Positions 48,253 to 57,667 of a stretch of DNA of 64,000 bases are shown here, piece by piece (positions within the stretch are counted from its first letter, which is position 1; every line of letters starts with the position of its first letter). The stretch comes from Oscillospiraceae bacterium. GTDB lineage: Bacteria; Bacillota; Clostridia; Oscillospirales; Oscillospiraceae. The stretch is from positions 124,001-188,000 of the forward strand of contig CAJTCG010000007.1 of NCBI GenBank assembly GCA_910574635.1, given 5' to 3'. Below the pieces are notes generated by a model. The model made no database searches. It had not been told where the DNA came from and saw only the letters and a list, made by a program, of their open reading frames with translations. The position numbers and the translations under genes are program-made.

Positions 48253-49875
48253 ATGCTGCGCGTATTTTTAGCTGAGGACGAGAGCATCATCCGGGAAACC
48301 CTGCGGGACACCGTGCCCTGGGCCCAATATGGCTATACCTTCGCCGGGGAGGCCGGGGACGGGGAGATGGCCCTGCCCCTTATCCGCCAGTTGAAACCGG
48401 ACGTGCTCATCACCGACATCCGTATGCCCTTTATGGATGGCCTGGCCCTCAGCGAGCTGGTCCGGCGAGAATTTCCGGAGATGAAAATCATCATCATCTC
48501 CGGTTACGACGACTTTGAGTATGCCCGGCAGGCCATCAGCATCGGTGTGGACCAGTACCTTTTAAAGCCCATCACGAAAAAAGCCCTGCTGGACGTGCTG
48601 GAGGAGCTTAAGAAGAAGATCGAGGGGGAACGGGCCAACCGGAGCTATCTGGCCCAGTTCCACCAGGAGGCGGAGGAGTACGAGCAGTACACCCGCCGGG
48701 TCTTCTTCGAGCGGGTGGTGGCCGGGCAGCTCTCCGTCCAGGAAATCTATGAGTCTGCGGCCAAGCTGGACATCGACCTCCGGGCCCAGTGCTATACCAT
48801 CGCCTTTTTCTCCGTTCTGCCGGAGTCCTCCGGCTCGGCGGAAGTCTACTCCGAACCGGGAGCCCGCCTGCGGGACGCCCTGCTGGAGCATTTTCTGAAA
48901 TACCCGGAATACATCCTCCTGCGCTGGAACCTGACCACCTATGCCGTGCTCCTTAAGGGCGAGACCGCCCGCATGGAGGAGCTGGCCCGGCGCTGCGTGG
49001 AGACGGTGCGGAGCCAATACGCCGCCTATGCGCCGGAGCAGAACTGGTATGTGGCCATCGGCCGCCCCACCCAGCGGCTCAGCACCCTGCCCGCCTGCTT
49101 TGAGGAGGTCTCCCGCCTCTGGGCCTACCGGCACATCCTGCCCCAGCAGCATGTGCTGACGGCGGACTCCGTCAGCTTTCTCACCGGCACCGGCGGCGGG
49201 AACAGCCAGCTGGACCGGCTGGACGCCGGCAAGGTGGACCCGGCCATCCTTTTGGGCGTGATGCAGAGCGCCAGCGCCCAGGAAATTCCCAGTTTCACGG
49301 ACGAATACATCCACAGCGTGGAGGAGGCCCTGGGGTCCAAGCCGTTTTGCCAGTACCTTATGCTTTCCGTCCGTTTTACGGCGGACCGCTTCGCCGCCTC
49401 TTTGGGCGTGGGACGGCAAGAGGCTTTCGCGCCCCTGACCTGCCTGGACCTGGTGGGGAGGAACGTGACGGCGGCGGACTTGAAAAGCTATTTCTCCGCC
49501 ATTTTGCTGCGGATGGTGGAGCTGCGGGACCAGGCGTCCAGCAGCCAGTGCCGCCAGCTTCTCAAGCAGGCGATGGCCTACATTGACAACCACTTCACCG
49601 AGGAATCCCTCTCCTTGAACCAGGTAGCCCGGGAGGTGAACATCTCCGCCAACTACCTCTCGGCGGTGTTCAGCCAGGAGATCGGGGCCACCTTCACCGA
49701 ATATGTCACCGGGAAACGGATGGACCGGGCCAAGGAGCTGCTCCGCACCACGGACAAGCGCTCCGGCGAGGTGGCGGCGGCGGTGGGATATAAGGACCCC
49801 CATTATTTCAGCTTCCTGTTCAAAAAGACCCAGGGCTGCACGCCCCGGGATTACCGGGGAGGAAAGCGCTCATGA
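48253..49875 (+). CDS. YesN-type response regulator with AraC output domain
   Basis: A 540-residue regulator. Receiver domain residues 1-120 with the acidic pair ED at 8-9, phosphoacceptor Asp55 in DVLITDIRMPFMDG and Lys in YLLKPI. The middle region is of unknown fold. The C-terminal AraC helix-turn-helix pair covers residues about 430-535 (ESLSLNQVAREVNISANYLSAVFSQEIGATFTEYV, AAAVGYKDPHYFSFLFKKTQGCTPRDY). Its stop overlaps the kinase start as ATGA. It probably activates the adjacent sugar transport and catabolic operon when phosphorylated. The start at 48253 has a GGAGGGGATC site. Confidence 0.92.
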   Translation: MLRVFLAEDESIIRETLRDTVPWAQYGYTFAGEAGDGEMALPLIRQLKPDVLITDIRMPFMDGLALSELVRREFPEMKIIIISGYDDFEYARQAISIGVDQYLLKPITKKALLDVLEELKKKIEGERANRSYLAQFHQEAEEYEQYTRRVFFERVVAGQLSVQEIYESAAKLDIDLRAQCYTIAFFSVLPESSGSAEVYSEPGARLRDALLEHFLKYPEYILLRWNLTTYAVLLKGETARMEELARRCVETVRSQYAAYAPEQNWYVAIGRPTQRLSTLPACFEEVSRLWAYRHILPQQHVLTADSVSFLTGTGGGNSQLDRLDAGKVDPAILLGVMQSASAQEIPSFTDEYIHSVEEALGSKPFCQYLMLSVRFTADRFAASLGVGRQEAFAPLTCLDLVGRNVTAADLKSYFSAILLRMVELRDQASSSQCRQLLKQAMAYIDNHFTEESLSLNQVAREVNISANYLSAVFSQEIGATFTEYVTGKRMDRAKELLRTTDKRSGEVAAAVGYKDPHYFSFLFKKTQGCTPRDYRGGKRS

Positions 49876-51284
49876 GCCGCCCGGATTCCATCCAGAGCCG
49901 GATGCGCCGCATGGCGGTGGTGTCCTGCAGCTTCATGGCGGCGGTCCTGGCGGTGACACTGGCGCTGGCGCTGGTTTACAACAGCCAGTACAAAAACCTC
50001 CTCTACAATGTGACCACCGCCTCGGAGTTCAACCAGGATTTCAAGGAAAACATCGATCTCAAGATGTATTATTACGTCATCGAAAGCCGGTATTCCGAGG
50101 GCCTGCCCATCCAGGAGGTCCAAGACGCCCAGGCCCTGGCGAAGGACCTGCTGGACAGCACCAGCCAGAAGGACAGCCTCCAGGCCGTCACCAGCGTGCT
50201 GGACCTGTGCGAAAATCTGGAGGAGAAGATCTACCAGATTGAGCAAACCCAAAGCTATGACAGCCGGCAGATGCAGCTGGAAAACAACGTCTACGTCCTC
50301 ACCGCCCTGATTCAGGAATATATGTACAACTACCTCTACTATGAATCGGTGCAGCTGAACCTGCTCCAGCAGCAGATTTCCCGGCAGATGGCGGCGGAAA
50401 TTCTGCTGGTGCTGCTCCTGTCCGCCGTATTGATCGCGCTGCTGGTCCGCTACAGCGTCCACTTGAGCCGATCCGTGGCCCAGCCGGTGGTGGACCTGAG
50501 CCGCCGGGCGGAGGACGTTATCGGAGGCGACCTGACGGTCCGGGAGCCGGTTCGCTCGGAAACCTATGAGATTCGGACCCTCAGCGAGGGCATGGAGCAG
50601 ATGATCGCCCGGCTCAACGCCCAAATCCAGGAGACTACTCAGAAACAAGCAAGCCTCCGCAAGGCGGAGCTGGCGCTGCTCCAGGCCCAAATCAATCCCC
50701 ATTTTCTATACAACACCATGGATACCATCATCTGGCTCATTGAGGCGAACCGGCCCCAGGCGGCGGTGGAGATGGTTTCCGACCTCTCCAACTTCTTCCG
50801 CCACTCCCTCAGCCGGGGGGAGGATATCATCACCCTGGGGGAGGAGGAGGAGCATGTCCGCAGCTATCTTCAAATCCAGCAGGCCCGCTACAAGGACATC
50901 CTGGACTACACCATCCGGATGGACCCCGCCCTGCGGGAGACGCGCCTGCCCAAGCTGACCCTCCAGCCCCTGGTGGAAAACGCCCTGTACCATGGCATCA
51001 AGCGCAAACGGGGCAGGGGCTGCATCCGCATTGCCAGCCAGGCGGAGGGAGCGGCCGTGCTCCTCCAGATTACGGACGACGGCGCTGGGATGACCGCGGC
51101 GCGGCTGGAGGAGCTGAACCGGGCGATTGAGAAGGGGGAACGGGTGGGCTTCGGCCTGGTGACCGTCCACGAGCGGCTGCGGCTGCTGTTCGGCCCGCCC
51201 TATGGGCTGACGCTTTCCAGCCGGGAGGGCGCGGGAACCACCGTGACGGTGCGGATTCCCCGCCGGGGAAAGGAGGAAGCATGA
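49872..51284 (+). CDS. LytS/YesM-type sensor histidine kinase
   Basis: A 470-residue membrane kinase. Transmembrane helix 1 at about 15-37 (VVSCSFMAAVLAVTLALALVY), an extracellular helical sensor of about 130 residues, helix 2 at about 175-196 (ILLVLLLSAVLIALLV), then HAMP. The His_kinase domain has the phosphoacceptor in QAQINPHFLYNTMDTI (His near residue 277). The ATPase domain has N and G boxes (LQPLVENALYHGIK, DDGAGM, GFGLVTVHERL). ATGA overlaps on both sides couple it to the regulator and to the sugar-binding lipoprotein. Confidence 0.93.
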   Translation: MSRPDSIQSRMRRMAVVSCSFMAAVLAVTLALALVYNSQYKNLLYNVTTASEFNQDFKENIDLKMYYYVIESRYSEGLPIQEVQDAQALAKDLLDSTSQKDSLQAVTSVLDLCENLEEKIYQIEQTQSYDSRQMQLENNVYVLTALIQEYMYNYLYYESVQLNLLQQQISRQMAAEILLVLLLSAVLIALLVRYSVHLSRSVAQPVVDLSRRAEDVIGGDLTVREPVRSETYEIRTLSEGMEQMIARLNAQIQETTQKQASLRKAELALLQAQINPHFLYNTMDTIIWLIEANRPQAAVEMVSDLSNFFRHSLSRGEDIITLGEEEEHVRSYLQIQQARYKDILDYTIRMDPALRETRLPKLTLQPLVENALYHGIKRKRGRGCIRIASQAEGAAVLLQITDDGAGMTAARLEELNRAIEKGERVGFGLVTVHERLRLLFGPPYGLTLSSREGAGTTVTVRIPRRGKEEA

Positions 51285-52276
51285 AACGCACGTTCCTGAC
51301 GGCGCTGCTGGCTTTGAGCCTTTTATTCGGCTCCGCCTGCGGAGCCGGGATGAATCCCCAGGGCGATTCGTCCAATGAGGACCTGACGGTCATCGGCATG
51401 TGCCAGGTAGGGGCGGAGTCCGACTGGCGGGTGGCGAATTCCGAGTCGATGAAGGCGGTGTTCACCGAGGAGCGCGGCTACCGCCTCCTGTTTGAGGATG
51501 CCCGGCAGAAACAGGAAAACCAGATTACCGCCATCCGAAAATTTATTCAGCAGCAGGTGGACTATATCGTCCTGATGCCCATCAGCGAAAGCGGCTGGGA
51601 CTCCGTGCTCCAAGAGGCGAAGGAGGCGGAGATCCCCGTCATTTTAGTGGACCGCATGGCGGACGTGGGAGACGAGAGCCTCTATGCCGCCCACATTGGC
51701 TCAGACTTTTTAAAGGAGGGGAGGCTGGCCGCCGCCTGGATGGAAGACGCCTTTCGGGAGGCGGAGGGCCCTGTCCGCATCATCCACATTCAAGGAACCT
51801 TGGGCTCTACCGCCCAGCTTGGCCGCACGGCGGCACTGGAAGAGGCCGTGGAGGCTCACGAGAATTGGGAATTGCTGACCCAGCTGGACGGGGATTTCAC
51901 CCAGGCTAAAACCTATGAGGTCATGACGGAATACCTCTCCTCCCTGCCGGGGAGCGGGGATATCGACGTGGTCTACTGCGAGAACGACAACATTGCCTTT
52001 GGAGCCCTTCAGGCCCTGGAGGAACGGGGATATGCCTGCGGCCGGGAGGGCGTGAGCGTCATCACCTTCGACGCCACTCGGGGGGCGCTGGCGGAGTGCC
52101 TGAACGGAAGGATCGCCCTGGCGGTGGAGTGCAACCCCCTCCTGGGGCCGCTGGTGGAGACGGTGATCCAGGACATGGAGGCGGGCCGGACGCCGGATAA
52201 GCATTCTTATGTGGAGGAACAAACCTTCACCGCGGAGAACCTGACCAAGGCGCTGATTGAAAGCCGGGAATACTGA
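51281..52276 (+). CDS. Sugar-binding lipoprotein of a three-component sensor
   Basis: A 331-residue periplasmic-binding-protein-like lipoprotein (signal TALLALSLLFGSAC, Cys near residue 20). The fold is that of YtfQ/RbsB type 1 sugar-binding proteins: VIGMCQVGAESDWRVANSESMKAVF, QVDYIVLMPISESGWDSVL, HIQGTLGSTAQLGRTAALEEAV. It is clearly a paralogue of the transporter protein at 53898. Its translational coupling to the kinase, and not to transport genes, argues for sensing rather than uptake, as in the XylFII-LytS-YesN system of Clostridium beijerinckii. Confidence 0.9.
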   Translation: MKRTFLTALLALSLLFGSACGAGMNPQGDSSNEDLTVIGMCQVGAESDWRVANSESMKAVFTEERGYRLLFEDARQKQENQITAIRKFIQQQVDYIVLMPISESGWDSVLQEAKEAEIPVILVDRMADVGDESLYAAHIGSDFLKEGRLAAAWMEDAFREAEGPVRIIHIQGTLGSTAQLGRTAALEEAVEAHENWELLTQLDGDFTQAKTYEVMTEYLSSLPGSGDIDVVYCENDNIAFGALQALEERGYACGREGVSVITFDATRGALAECLNGRIALAVECNPLLGPLVETVIQDMEAGRTPDKHSYVEEQTFTAENLTKALIESREY

Positions 52277-52321
52277 GAAAGGGCCGGGAACGGATGCCAG
52301 CATCCGTTCCCGGCCCTTTTG
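52277..52321. terminator. Bidirectional terminator
   Basis: GAAAGGGCCGGGAACGGATG/CATCCGTTCCCGGCCCTTTT hairpin of about 18 bp between the sensor operon and the convergent repressor gene. Confidence 0.88.
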
Positions 52322-52326
52322 TCCGA

Positions 52327-53394
52327 TTATCCGCTGCTTCGCGCCACCAGCTCCCATTCCAGGGATTTCGACCGGGCCGCCTCGCCCAGCAGAAGGCCGA
52401 TCATCTGCTCCGCCGCCACCCGGCCCATGCGGCTGCGGTGGCTGAGGGAGGTGATAGGCACGGGGCCCAGCTGGCTGAGGTAACTGTTGTCGAAGCTGAC
52501 CACCGCCACATCCTCCGGCACCCGGCGGCCCGCCTCCAGCAGGGCTTGGATCAGGTGATAGGCGATTTCATCGTTGTAGCAGATTACCGCTGTGGCATCC
52601 TCCAGCCGCTTCTGGAGAAAATCGGTCAGTAAGCGTCCGTCCCGCTTCTCCAAAAGATGGCGGCGGTCTTCGGTATCGTACCAGGCGAAGCGCCCGTCCT
52701 GAATGGACAGCCCCGCGTCCCGGAGGGCGGAGACGGCTCCATGGTAGCGCTGGGGGCCCTGTACGTCGTCGCTCTTGAAAATCCCGGCGATTTCCCGGTG
52801 GCCCCGTCCCGCCAGATAGCGGGCCAGCTGATAGCCGCCGCCGTAATTGTCGTCCGACACACAGGGAACCCGTTCCAGTCCGGCGTAAGCGCCGTGGAGG
52901 AAGACGATGGGCGTGCCCGTCTGGAGAAGGCGCTGGTAGAGGTCGGCGTTCGGGGTGGGCAGGGCGGTTTTGGAGCCCTCCACCAGAAGGCCGCTCACCG
53001 GCTCTTCCAGCAGGCGGAGGAGGATTTCCCGCTCCGCGCTGACCCGGTTTTCCGTGGCGTAGACGGCGGTGGAGTAGCCCTGTCTGGAGAAGACGTCTGA
53101 GGCGTCGTGGAGAATGGCGGGGAATATGTAATCGTCCAGGAAGGAGGTCACCACGGCGATCTGCCGGGGCGCCGCCCCGGGAAGGAGGCCGGTGGCATAG
53201 GAACCGCTGCCCTGCCGCCGTTGGATCAGCCCCTCCTCCTCCAGGAGGGACAGGGCGTGGCGGACGGTCTGGCGGCTTAGATGGTACTGGCGGCTCAGAT
53301 CCTGCTCTGTGGGCAGCTTATATCCGGGCCGCCCGCTGTTCCGGGCCAACTCCTCCCGGAGCTTGTCTGCCAGAAGCTGGTATTTTGCCGCCAT
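52327..53394 (-). CDS. araR: AraR-type GntR-LacI chimeric repressor
   Basis: A 355-residue regulator with an N-terminal GntR winged helix (YQLLADKLREELA, YKLPTEQDLSRQYHLSRQTVRHALSLLEEEGLIQRRQGSGSYA). The C-terminal LacI-type sugar-binding domain has QIAVVTSFLDDYIFP, CVSDDNYGGGYQLARYLAGRGHREIAGIF, DVAVVSFDNSYLSQL and TSLSHRSRMGRVAAEQM. This chimera defines AraR of Bacillus, the L-arabinose-responsive repressor. It is divergent from the arabinose transport/catabolic operon, the right place for its regulator. The start at 53394 follows GGGAGGAGG. Confidence 0.85.
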   Translation of the reverse strand: MAAKYQLLADKLREELARNSGRPGYKLPTEQDLSRQYHLSRQTVRHALSLLEEEGLIQRRQGSGSYATGLLPGAAPRQIAVVTSFLDDYIFPAILHDASDVFSRQGYSTAVYATENRVSAEREILLRLLEEPVSGLLVEGSKTALPTPNADLYQRLLQTGTPIVFLHGAYAGLERVPCVSDDNYGGGYQLARYLAGRGHREIAGIFKSDDVQGPQRYHGAVSALRDAGLSIQDGRFAWYDTEDRRHLLEKRDGRLLTDFLQKRLEDATAVICYNDEIAYHLIQALLEAGRRVPEDVAVVSFDNSYLSQLGPVPITSLSHRSRMGRVAAEQMIGLLLGEAARSKSLEWELVARSSG

Positions 53395-53897
53395 GCCTGC
53401 GCCTCCTCCCATCATGGATCGCTTTCATTATACCAAGAGTCAATGGTAATCTGCCCAAAATAAAGGTTGATACTTTTTGGAACTTTGTCGCTTTGTTCAA
53501 AAGAAAACACAAATTTTTTTGCCGCGTCTGTCGGGCTCCGGTTTGGCGGGCAAAATTTTTTACCTTTTACCAAAAGAAAATCAACTGTTTTTTGAAAGTT
53601 GGGCAATCTGCCGGAGGGAAAAATTTGCCCTGCTCTTTTGAAAATCAGAAGAAAACAAACGAATCTATAAGACAAATCATAAAATTTTCAACTTAAAGAG
53701 AAATTGTTTCTCCGAAAAGATCAAAATTTGTATTACTATCTGTCATAATGTATAAAATTTGTCCTATTTACTCATACAAAAGTGGGTATAATGACCAAAA
53801 ACGTATTGACTTTGCGAGAGGAATCGTTTTTAATGCAGTTACAGAAACCGGACGGCCGTCCGGCGCGAACCCAAAATTTGAAAGCGAGGAATTGGTT
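53395..53897. promoter_or_regulatory. AT-rich divergent control region of the arabinose operon
   Basis: A 500-base gene-free region, strongly AT-rich within a GC-rich genome. Candidate promoters toward the operon: TTGACT (53806-53811)-17-TTTAAT (53829-53834), and an upstream TATAAT (53787-53792) with a poor -35. Candidate AraR half-sites TTTGTAT (53727-53733), TTTGTCC (53758-53764) and ATACAAA (53774-53780) surround the latter. No open frame with a ribosome binding site is present. Confidence 0.55.
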
Positions 53898-54941
53898 ATG
53901 AAGAAAGTCTTTTGTCTCCTGCTGACCCTGTGCATGGTTTTGGCTCTGGCCGCCTGCGGCGGCGGCAATGGCGGCGGGGATTCCGCTCCCGCCGACAGCG
54001 GCAGCTCTGCCCCGGCGGATACCGGCTCCGACGCCCAGGAGCCCGCCGACGCCTCCGGCGAGCTGATCACCGTCGGCGTCATCAACAACGACCCCAATGA
54101 ATCCGGATACCGGACCGCCAACGACGCGGCCATGCGGGCGACCTTCACCGAAGAAAACGGCTACAAGGCCACCTTCTACAACAACAACGACGCGGCCCAG
54201 CAAATCGCTACCGCCCAGCAGATGGTCCAGGACGAGGTGGACTTCCTGCTCCTCTCCCCCGCCTCCACCACCGGCTGGGACACCGTCCTTCAGGACGCCC
54301 AGGCCGCCGGCACCCAGGTCATCCTCTTCGACCGTATGCTGGAAGCTGACGAGAGCATGTACGTAGCCGCCGTCGTCTCCGACATGCCCGCCGAGGGCAA
54401 GACCGCCGTGGACTGGCTGGCCGCCCAGGGCCTGGACGAGTACAACATCATCCACATCCAGGGCCACATGGGTTCCGACGCCCAGCTGGGCCGCACCGGC
54501 GCTCTGGACGAGAAGGTCGCCGCCGAGGGGAACTGGAACTATGTGACCCAGCAGACCGCCGACTGGGACGAGGCCACCGCCCGCACCATCACCCAGTCCG
54601 TGATTGACTCCGGCAAACCCTTCAATGTGATCTACGCGGAAAACAACGGCATGGCCCGGGGCGCCGTGGCCGCTCTGGACGCCGCGGGCATCACCCACGG
54701 CAAGGACGGAGATGTCATCGTCATGGGCTTCGACAGCGACAAGTGGGCCTTTGAGGCGGTGCTGGAGGGCAGCTGGAACTACATGGGCCTGTGCAACCCC
54801 CTCCAGGCGGACACGGTCGACGGCATCATCAAGGACCTGGCCGCCGGCAATGCCCCCGCTCAGAAGATTATCTACACCCCCGAGCAGGGCTTCGACTGCG
54901 ATACCCTCACCCAGGCCGATGTGGACACCTACGGCACCTGA
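53898..54941 (+). CDS. Furanose ABC transporter substrate-binding lipoprotein (YtfQ-like)
   Basis: A 347-residue binding lipoprotein: signal and lipobox CMVLALAACGGG, a Gly/Ser/Ala/Asp-rich linker (residues about 20-52), then the type 1 sugar-binding fold (ITVGVINNDPNESGYRTANDAAMRATF, QDEVDFLLLSPASTTGWDTVL, HIQGHMGSDAQLGRTGALDEKV, VIVMGFDSDKWAFEAVLEGS). It is closest in pattern to YtfQ-type galactofuranose/arabinofuranose binders. The neighbouring araA, araD and kinase genes point to L-arabinose. A hairpin follows it (54977-55012). Confidence 0.9.
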   Translation: MKKVFCLLLTLCMVLALAACGGGNGGGDSAPADSGSSAPADTGSDAQEPADASGELITVGVINNDPNESGYRTANDAAMRATFTEENGYKATFYNNNDAAQQIATAQQMVQDEVDFLLLSPASTTGWDTVLQDAQAAGTQVILFDRMLEADESMYVAAVVSDMPAEGKTAVDWLAAQGLDEYNIIHIQGHMGSDAQLGRTGALDEKVAAEGNWNYVTQQTADWDEATARTITQSVIDSGKPFNVIYAENNGMARGAVAALDAAGITHGKDGDVIVMGFDSDKWAFEAVLEGSWNYMGLCNPLQADTVDGIIKDLAAGNAPAQKIIYTPEQGFDCDTLTQADVDTYGT

Positions 54942-54976
54942 TTTCAAATAGTCCGAATCGTAACATCACGTGACCC

Positions 54977-55012
54977 GGCACGCGGCGCGGCATGGCAGCC
55001 GCGCCGCGTGCC
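54977..55012 (+). promoter_or_regulatory. Strong intra-operon hairpin between binding protein and ATPase
   Basis: Perfect 15-bp GC stem GGCACGCGGCGCGGC/GCCGCGCCGCGTGCC with a 6-base loop and no U-run. Such hairpins commonly protect the 3' end of binding-protein mRNA and raise its level over the membrane components. Confidence 0.7.
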
Positions 55013-55045
55013 ACTTGTCGATTTGAAGAATGGAGGCGAATCCCT

Positions 55046-56560
55046 ATGCAGGAAGGCGCGGTATTGGAAATGCGGGGCATCTGCAAGTACTTCCCCGGCG
55101 TGCGCGCCCTTCAGGATGTGGATTTCACCCTGCGGAAGGGGGAAATCCACGCGCTGATGGGAGAAAACGGCGCGGGAAAATCTACGCTCATCAAGGTGCT
55201 GACCGGCGTGTACCCCAAGGATGGCGGGGAGGTCCACATTGAGGGCGTGGACGGGCCCGCAGTCATCCGCTCCCCCCAGGACGCCCAGAACGCGGGCATC
55301 AGCACGGTGTATCAGGAGATCACCCTGTGTCCCAACCTGAGCGTAGCGGAGAACATGTATATCGGCCGCACAAAAGGGGCGGTCACCAACTGGAGGAAGA
55401 TGAACAGCGGCGCGGGAAAGATCCTGGAGTCCCTGGGCATTCCCGCCAGCCCCACCCAGCAGCTGGGGACCTGCTCCATCGCCGTGCAGCAGATGGTGGC
55501 CATTGCCCGGGCGGTGGATATGGAGTGCAAGGTGCTGATTCTGGACGAACCCACCTCCTCCCTGGACGAACAGGAGGTGCAGAAGCTCTTCGGTCTCATG
55601 CGGGATCTGCGGGCGAAAGGCGTGGGCATCATTTTCGTCACCCACTTCCTGGAGCAGGTCTACGAGGTCTGCGACCGGATCACCGTCCTCCGGGACGGCC
55701 AGCTTGTGGGCGAGTACGTCATTGAGGCCCTGCCCCGCGTCCAGCTGGTCAGCAAAATGCTGGGCAAGGAGCTGGACGACATGGCCGACATCAAGGGCGA
55801 GTCCGGCGGCGAGGCGATCAGCCGGGAAGGCGCTCCCGTGCTGGAGGCGCAGGGCCTTTGCAGCAGCGCGGGCATCAAGCCCTTTGATTTCTCCATCCGC
55901 CGGGGGGAGGTCAACGGCTTCACCGGACTGCTGGGCTCCGGCCGCAGCGAGTGCGTCCGGGCCATTTTCGGCGCGGACCACGTCACCGGCGGCACGGTGA
56001 AAATGGATGGCAAAGAGGTCAAAATCAAAAAGCCGCTGGACGCCATGAAGCTTGGCATCGGCTACTTGCCCGAGGACCGCAAGGGCGACGGCATTGTGGG
56101 CGACCTCTCCGTCCGGGAGAACATCATCCTGGCCTATCAGGTGATGAAGGGCTTCTTCCGGCCCATTTCCCGGGCCCAGGCGGAGGCCTTCGCCGACAAT
56201 TACATCAAGCTCCTGGAGATCAAGACCGCCTCGGCGGATACTCCCATCAAGTCCCTTTCCGGCGGCAACCAGCAAAAGTGCATCCTGGCCCGGTGGCTTC
56301 TCACGGACCCCAAATACCTGATTCTGGACGAACCCACCCGGGGCATCGACATCGGCACAAAAATCGAGATTCAAAAGCTGGTCCTGCGGCTGGCAGAGAA
56401 GGGTACCAGCGCCACCTTCATCTCCTCGGAGATCGACGAGATGCTGCGCACCTGCTCCCGCCTCATCGTCATGCGGGACCGGAAGGCGGTGGGCGAGCTG
56501 TCGGGAGAGGACCTCACCCAGACAAAGATTATGGCGACCATTGCGGGAGGTGACGAATGA
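55046..56560 (+). CDS. Sugar ABC transporter ATPase (two ATP-binding domains)
   Basis: A 504-residue RbsA/MglA/YtfR-type ATPase. First domain: GENGAGKSTLIKVLTGV, Q-loop VYQEITLCPNLSV, the degenerate signature CSIAVQQMVAIARAV, Walker B ILDEPTSSLD. Second domain: the weak P-loop GLLGSGRSECVRAIFG, signature LSGGNQQKCILARWL, Walker B ILDEPTRGIDIG. The asymmetry between the halves is normal for this class. The start at 55046 has a GGAGGCG site. The stop overlaps the first permease as ATGA. Confidence 0.93.
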   Translation: MQEGAVLEMRGICKYFPGVRALQDVDFTLRKGEIHALMGENGAGKSTLIKVLTGVYPKDGGEVHIEGVDGPAVIRSPQDAQNAGISTVYQEITLCPNLSVAENMYIGRTKGAVTNWRKMNSGAGKILESLGIPASPTQQLGTCSIAVQQMVAIARAVDMECKVLILDEPTSSLDEQEVQKLFGLMRDLRAKGVGIIFVTHFLEQVYEVCDRITVLRDGQLVGEYVIEALPRVQLVSKMLGKELDDMADIKGESGGEAISREGAPVLEAQGLCSSAGIKPFDFSIRRGEVNGFTGLLGSGRSECVRAIFGADHVTGGTVKMDGKEVKIKKPLDAMKLGIGYLPEDRKGDGIVGDLSVRENIILAYQVMKGFFRPISRAQAEAFADNYIKLLEIKTASADTPIKSLSGGNQQKCILARWLLTDPKYLILDEPTRGIDIGTKIEIQKLVLRLAEKGTSATFISSEIDEMLRTCSRLIVMRDRKAVGELSGEDLTQTKIMATIAGGDE

Positions 56561-57666
56561 TGACGCCGGTAAAGAACCCCGAGACCAAATTGAAGCAGCC
56601 CGGTGAGAGCCTTTTCAAGCGGCTTGTCCGGCAGCAGCTCTTTATCCCCTTTGCGGCGCTGGCCCTGCTGGTGTTGTTTAATCTGATTGCCGACCCGTCC
56701 TTCTTCGCCGTCTCCATCAAGGAGAACAGCCTGGGCAACCCGGTGCTCAGCGGGAACATCATCTCCGTGCTGGACAACGCCTCGGAACTGGTGATTCTGG
56801 CCATCGGCATGACCCTGGTGACCGCCTCCTCCGGCGGACAGGATATCTCCGTGGGTGCGACGATGGCCATTGCGGGAAGCGTCATTTTGCGGATGGTCTG
56901 CGGCGGGCAGGTTACCGCCGATACCCTCCAGATGCCGCTGCTTTTGGCCGTCCTCATCGGCATCGTGGTAACCGCCCTGTTCGGCGCGTTCAACGGCGCC
57001 CTGGTGGCCTACTTCAAGATTCAGCCCATGGTGGCTACCTTGATTATGTTCACGGCCGGCCGCTCCATTGCCGCCTGGATCAATAATAACCAGCTGCCCA
57101 TTATGAACGACATCTCCTTCAAATACGCGGGGACCTTCCTGCCCGGCATCCCTGTCCCCACGCCTGTTTTTATCACCGCGTTTGTGATTCTGCTGTTCTG
57201 GCTGGCGCTGAAATTCACCACTCTGGGGCTCTACACCCAGTCTGTGGGCATCAACGCCAATTCCTCCCGTCTCAACGGCCTGGACCCCAAGCTCATTAAG
57301 CTGCTCACCTATGTGATTCTGGGCGTATGCGTGGCGGTGGCGGGCTTCATCCGGGTCAGCCGCAGCGGCTCCATCAATTACTCCCGCATTGCGGAAAACA
57401 TCGAGATGGACGCCATCCTGGCGGTGGCCCTGGGCGGCAACGCCCTCTCCGGCGGCAAGTTCAACATCTACGGCTCCATCCTGGGCGCTTATGTCATCCA
57501 GTTCCTCACCACCACGCTCTACAAGTATGAGGTGCCCTCCACAGCCCTGCCCGCTTACAAGGCGGTGGTGGTCATCCTGCTGGTGGTGCTCAGCGCCCCG
57601 GTGGTGCGGGAGAAGCTCTCCAGCATGAAAAAAGCGCCTGTCAAGGCTGCGAAGGAGGTGTCCTGA
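56557..57666 (+). CDS. Sugar ABC transporter permease 1 (YtfT-like)
   Basis: A 369-residue RbsC-family permease, 8-10 helices, with GMTLVTASSGGQDISVGATMAIAG and the cytoplasmic motif AVALGGNALSGGKFNIYGSILGA. It is paired with a second, different permease gene one base downstream, the two-permease arrangement of the ytfQRT-yjfF and araUVWZ-type furanose importers. Confidence 0.92.
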   Translation: MMTPVKNPETKLKQPGESLFKRLVRQQLFIPFAALALLVLFNLIADPSFFAVSIKENSLGNPVLSGNIISVLDNASELVILAIGMTLVTASSGGQDISVGATMAIAGSVILRMVCGGQVTADTLQMPLLLAVLIGIVVTALFGAFNGALVAYFKIQPMVATLIMFTAGRSIAAWINNNQLPIMNDISFKYAGTFLPGIPVPTPVFITAFVILLFWLALKFTTLGLYTQSVGINANSSRLNGLDPKLIKLLTYVILGVCVAVAGFIRVSRSGSINYSRIAENIEMDAILAVALGGNALSGGKFNIYGSILGAYVIQFLTTTLYKYEVPSTALPAYKAVVVILLVVLSAPVVREKLSSMKKAPVKAAKEVS

Positions 57667-57667
57667 C

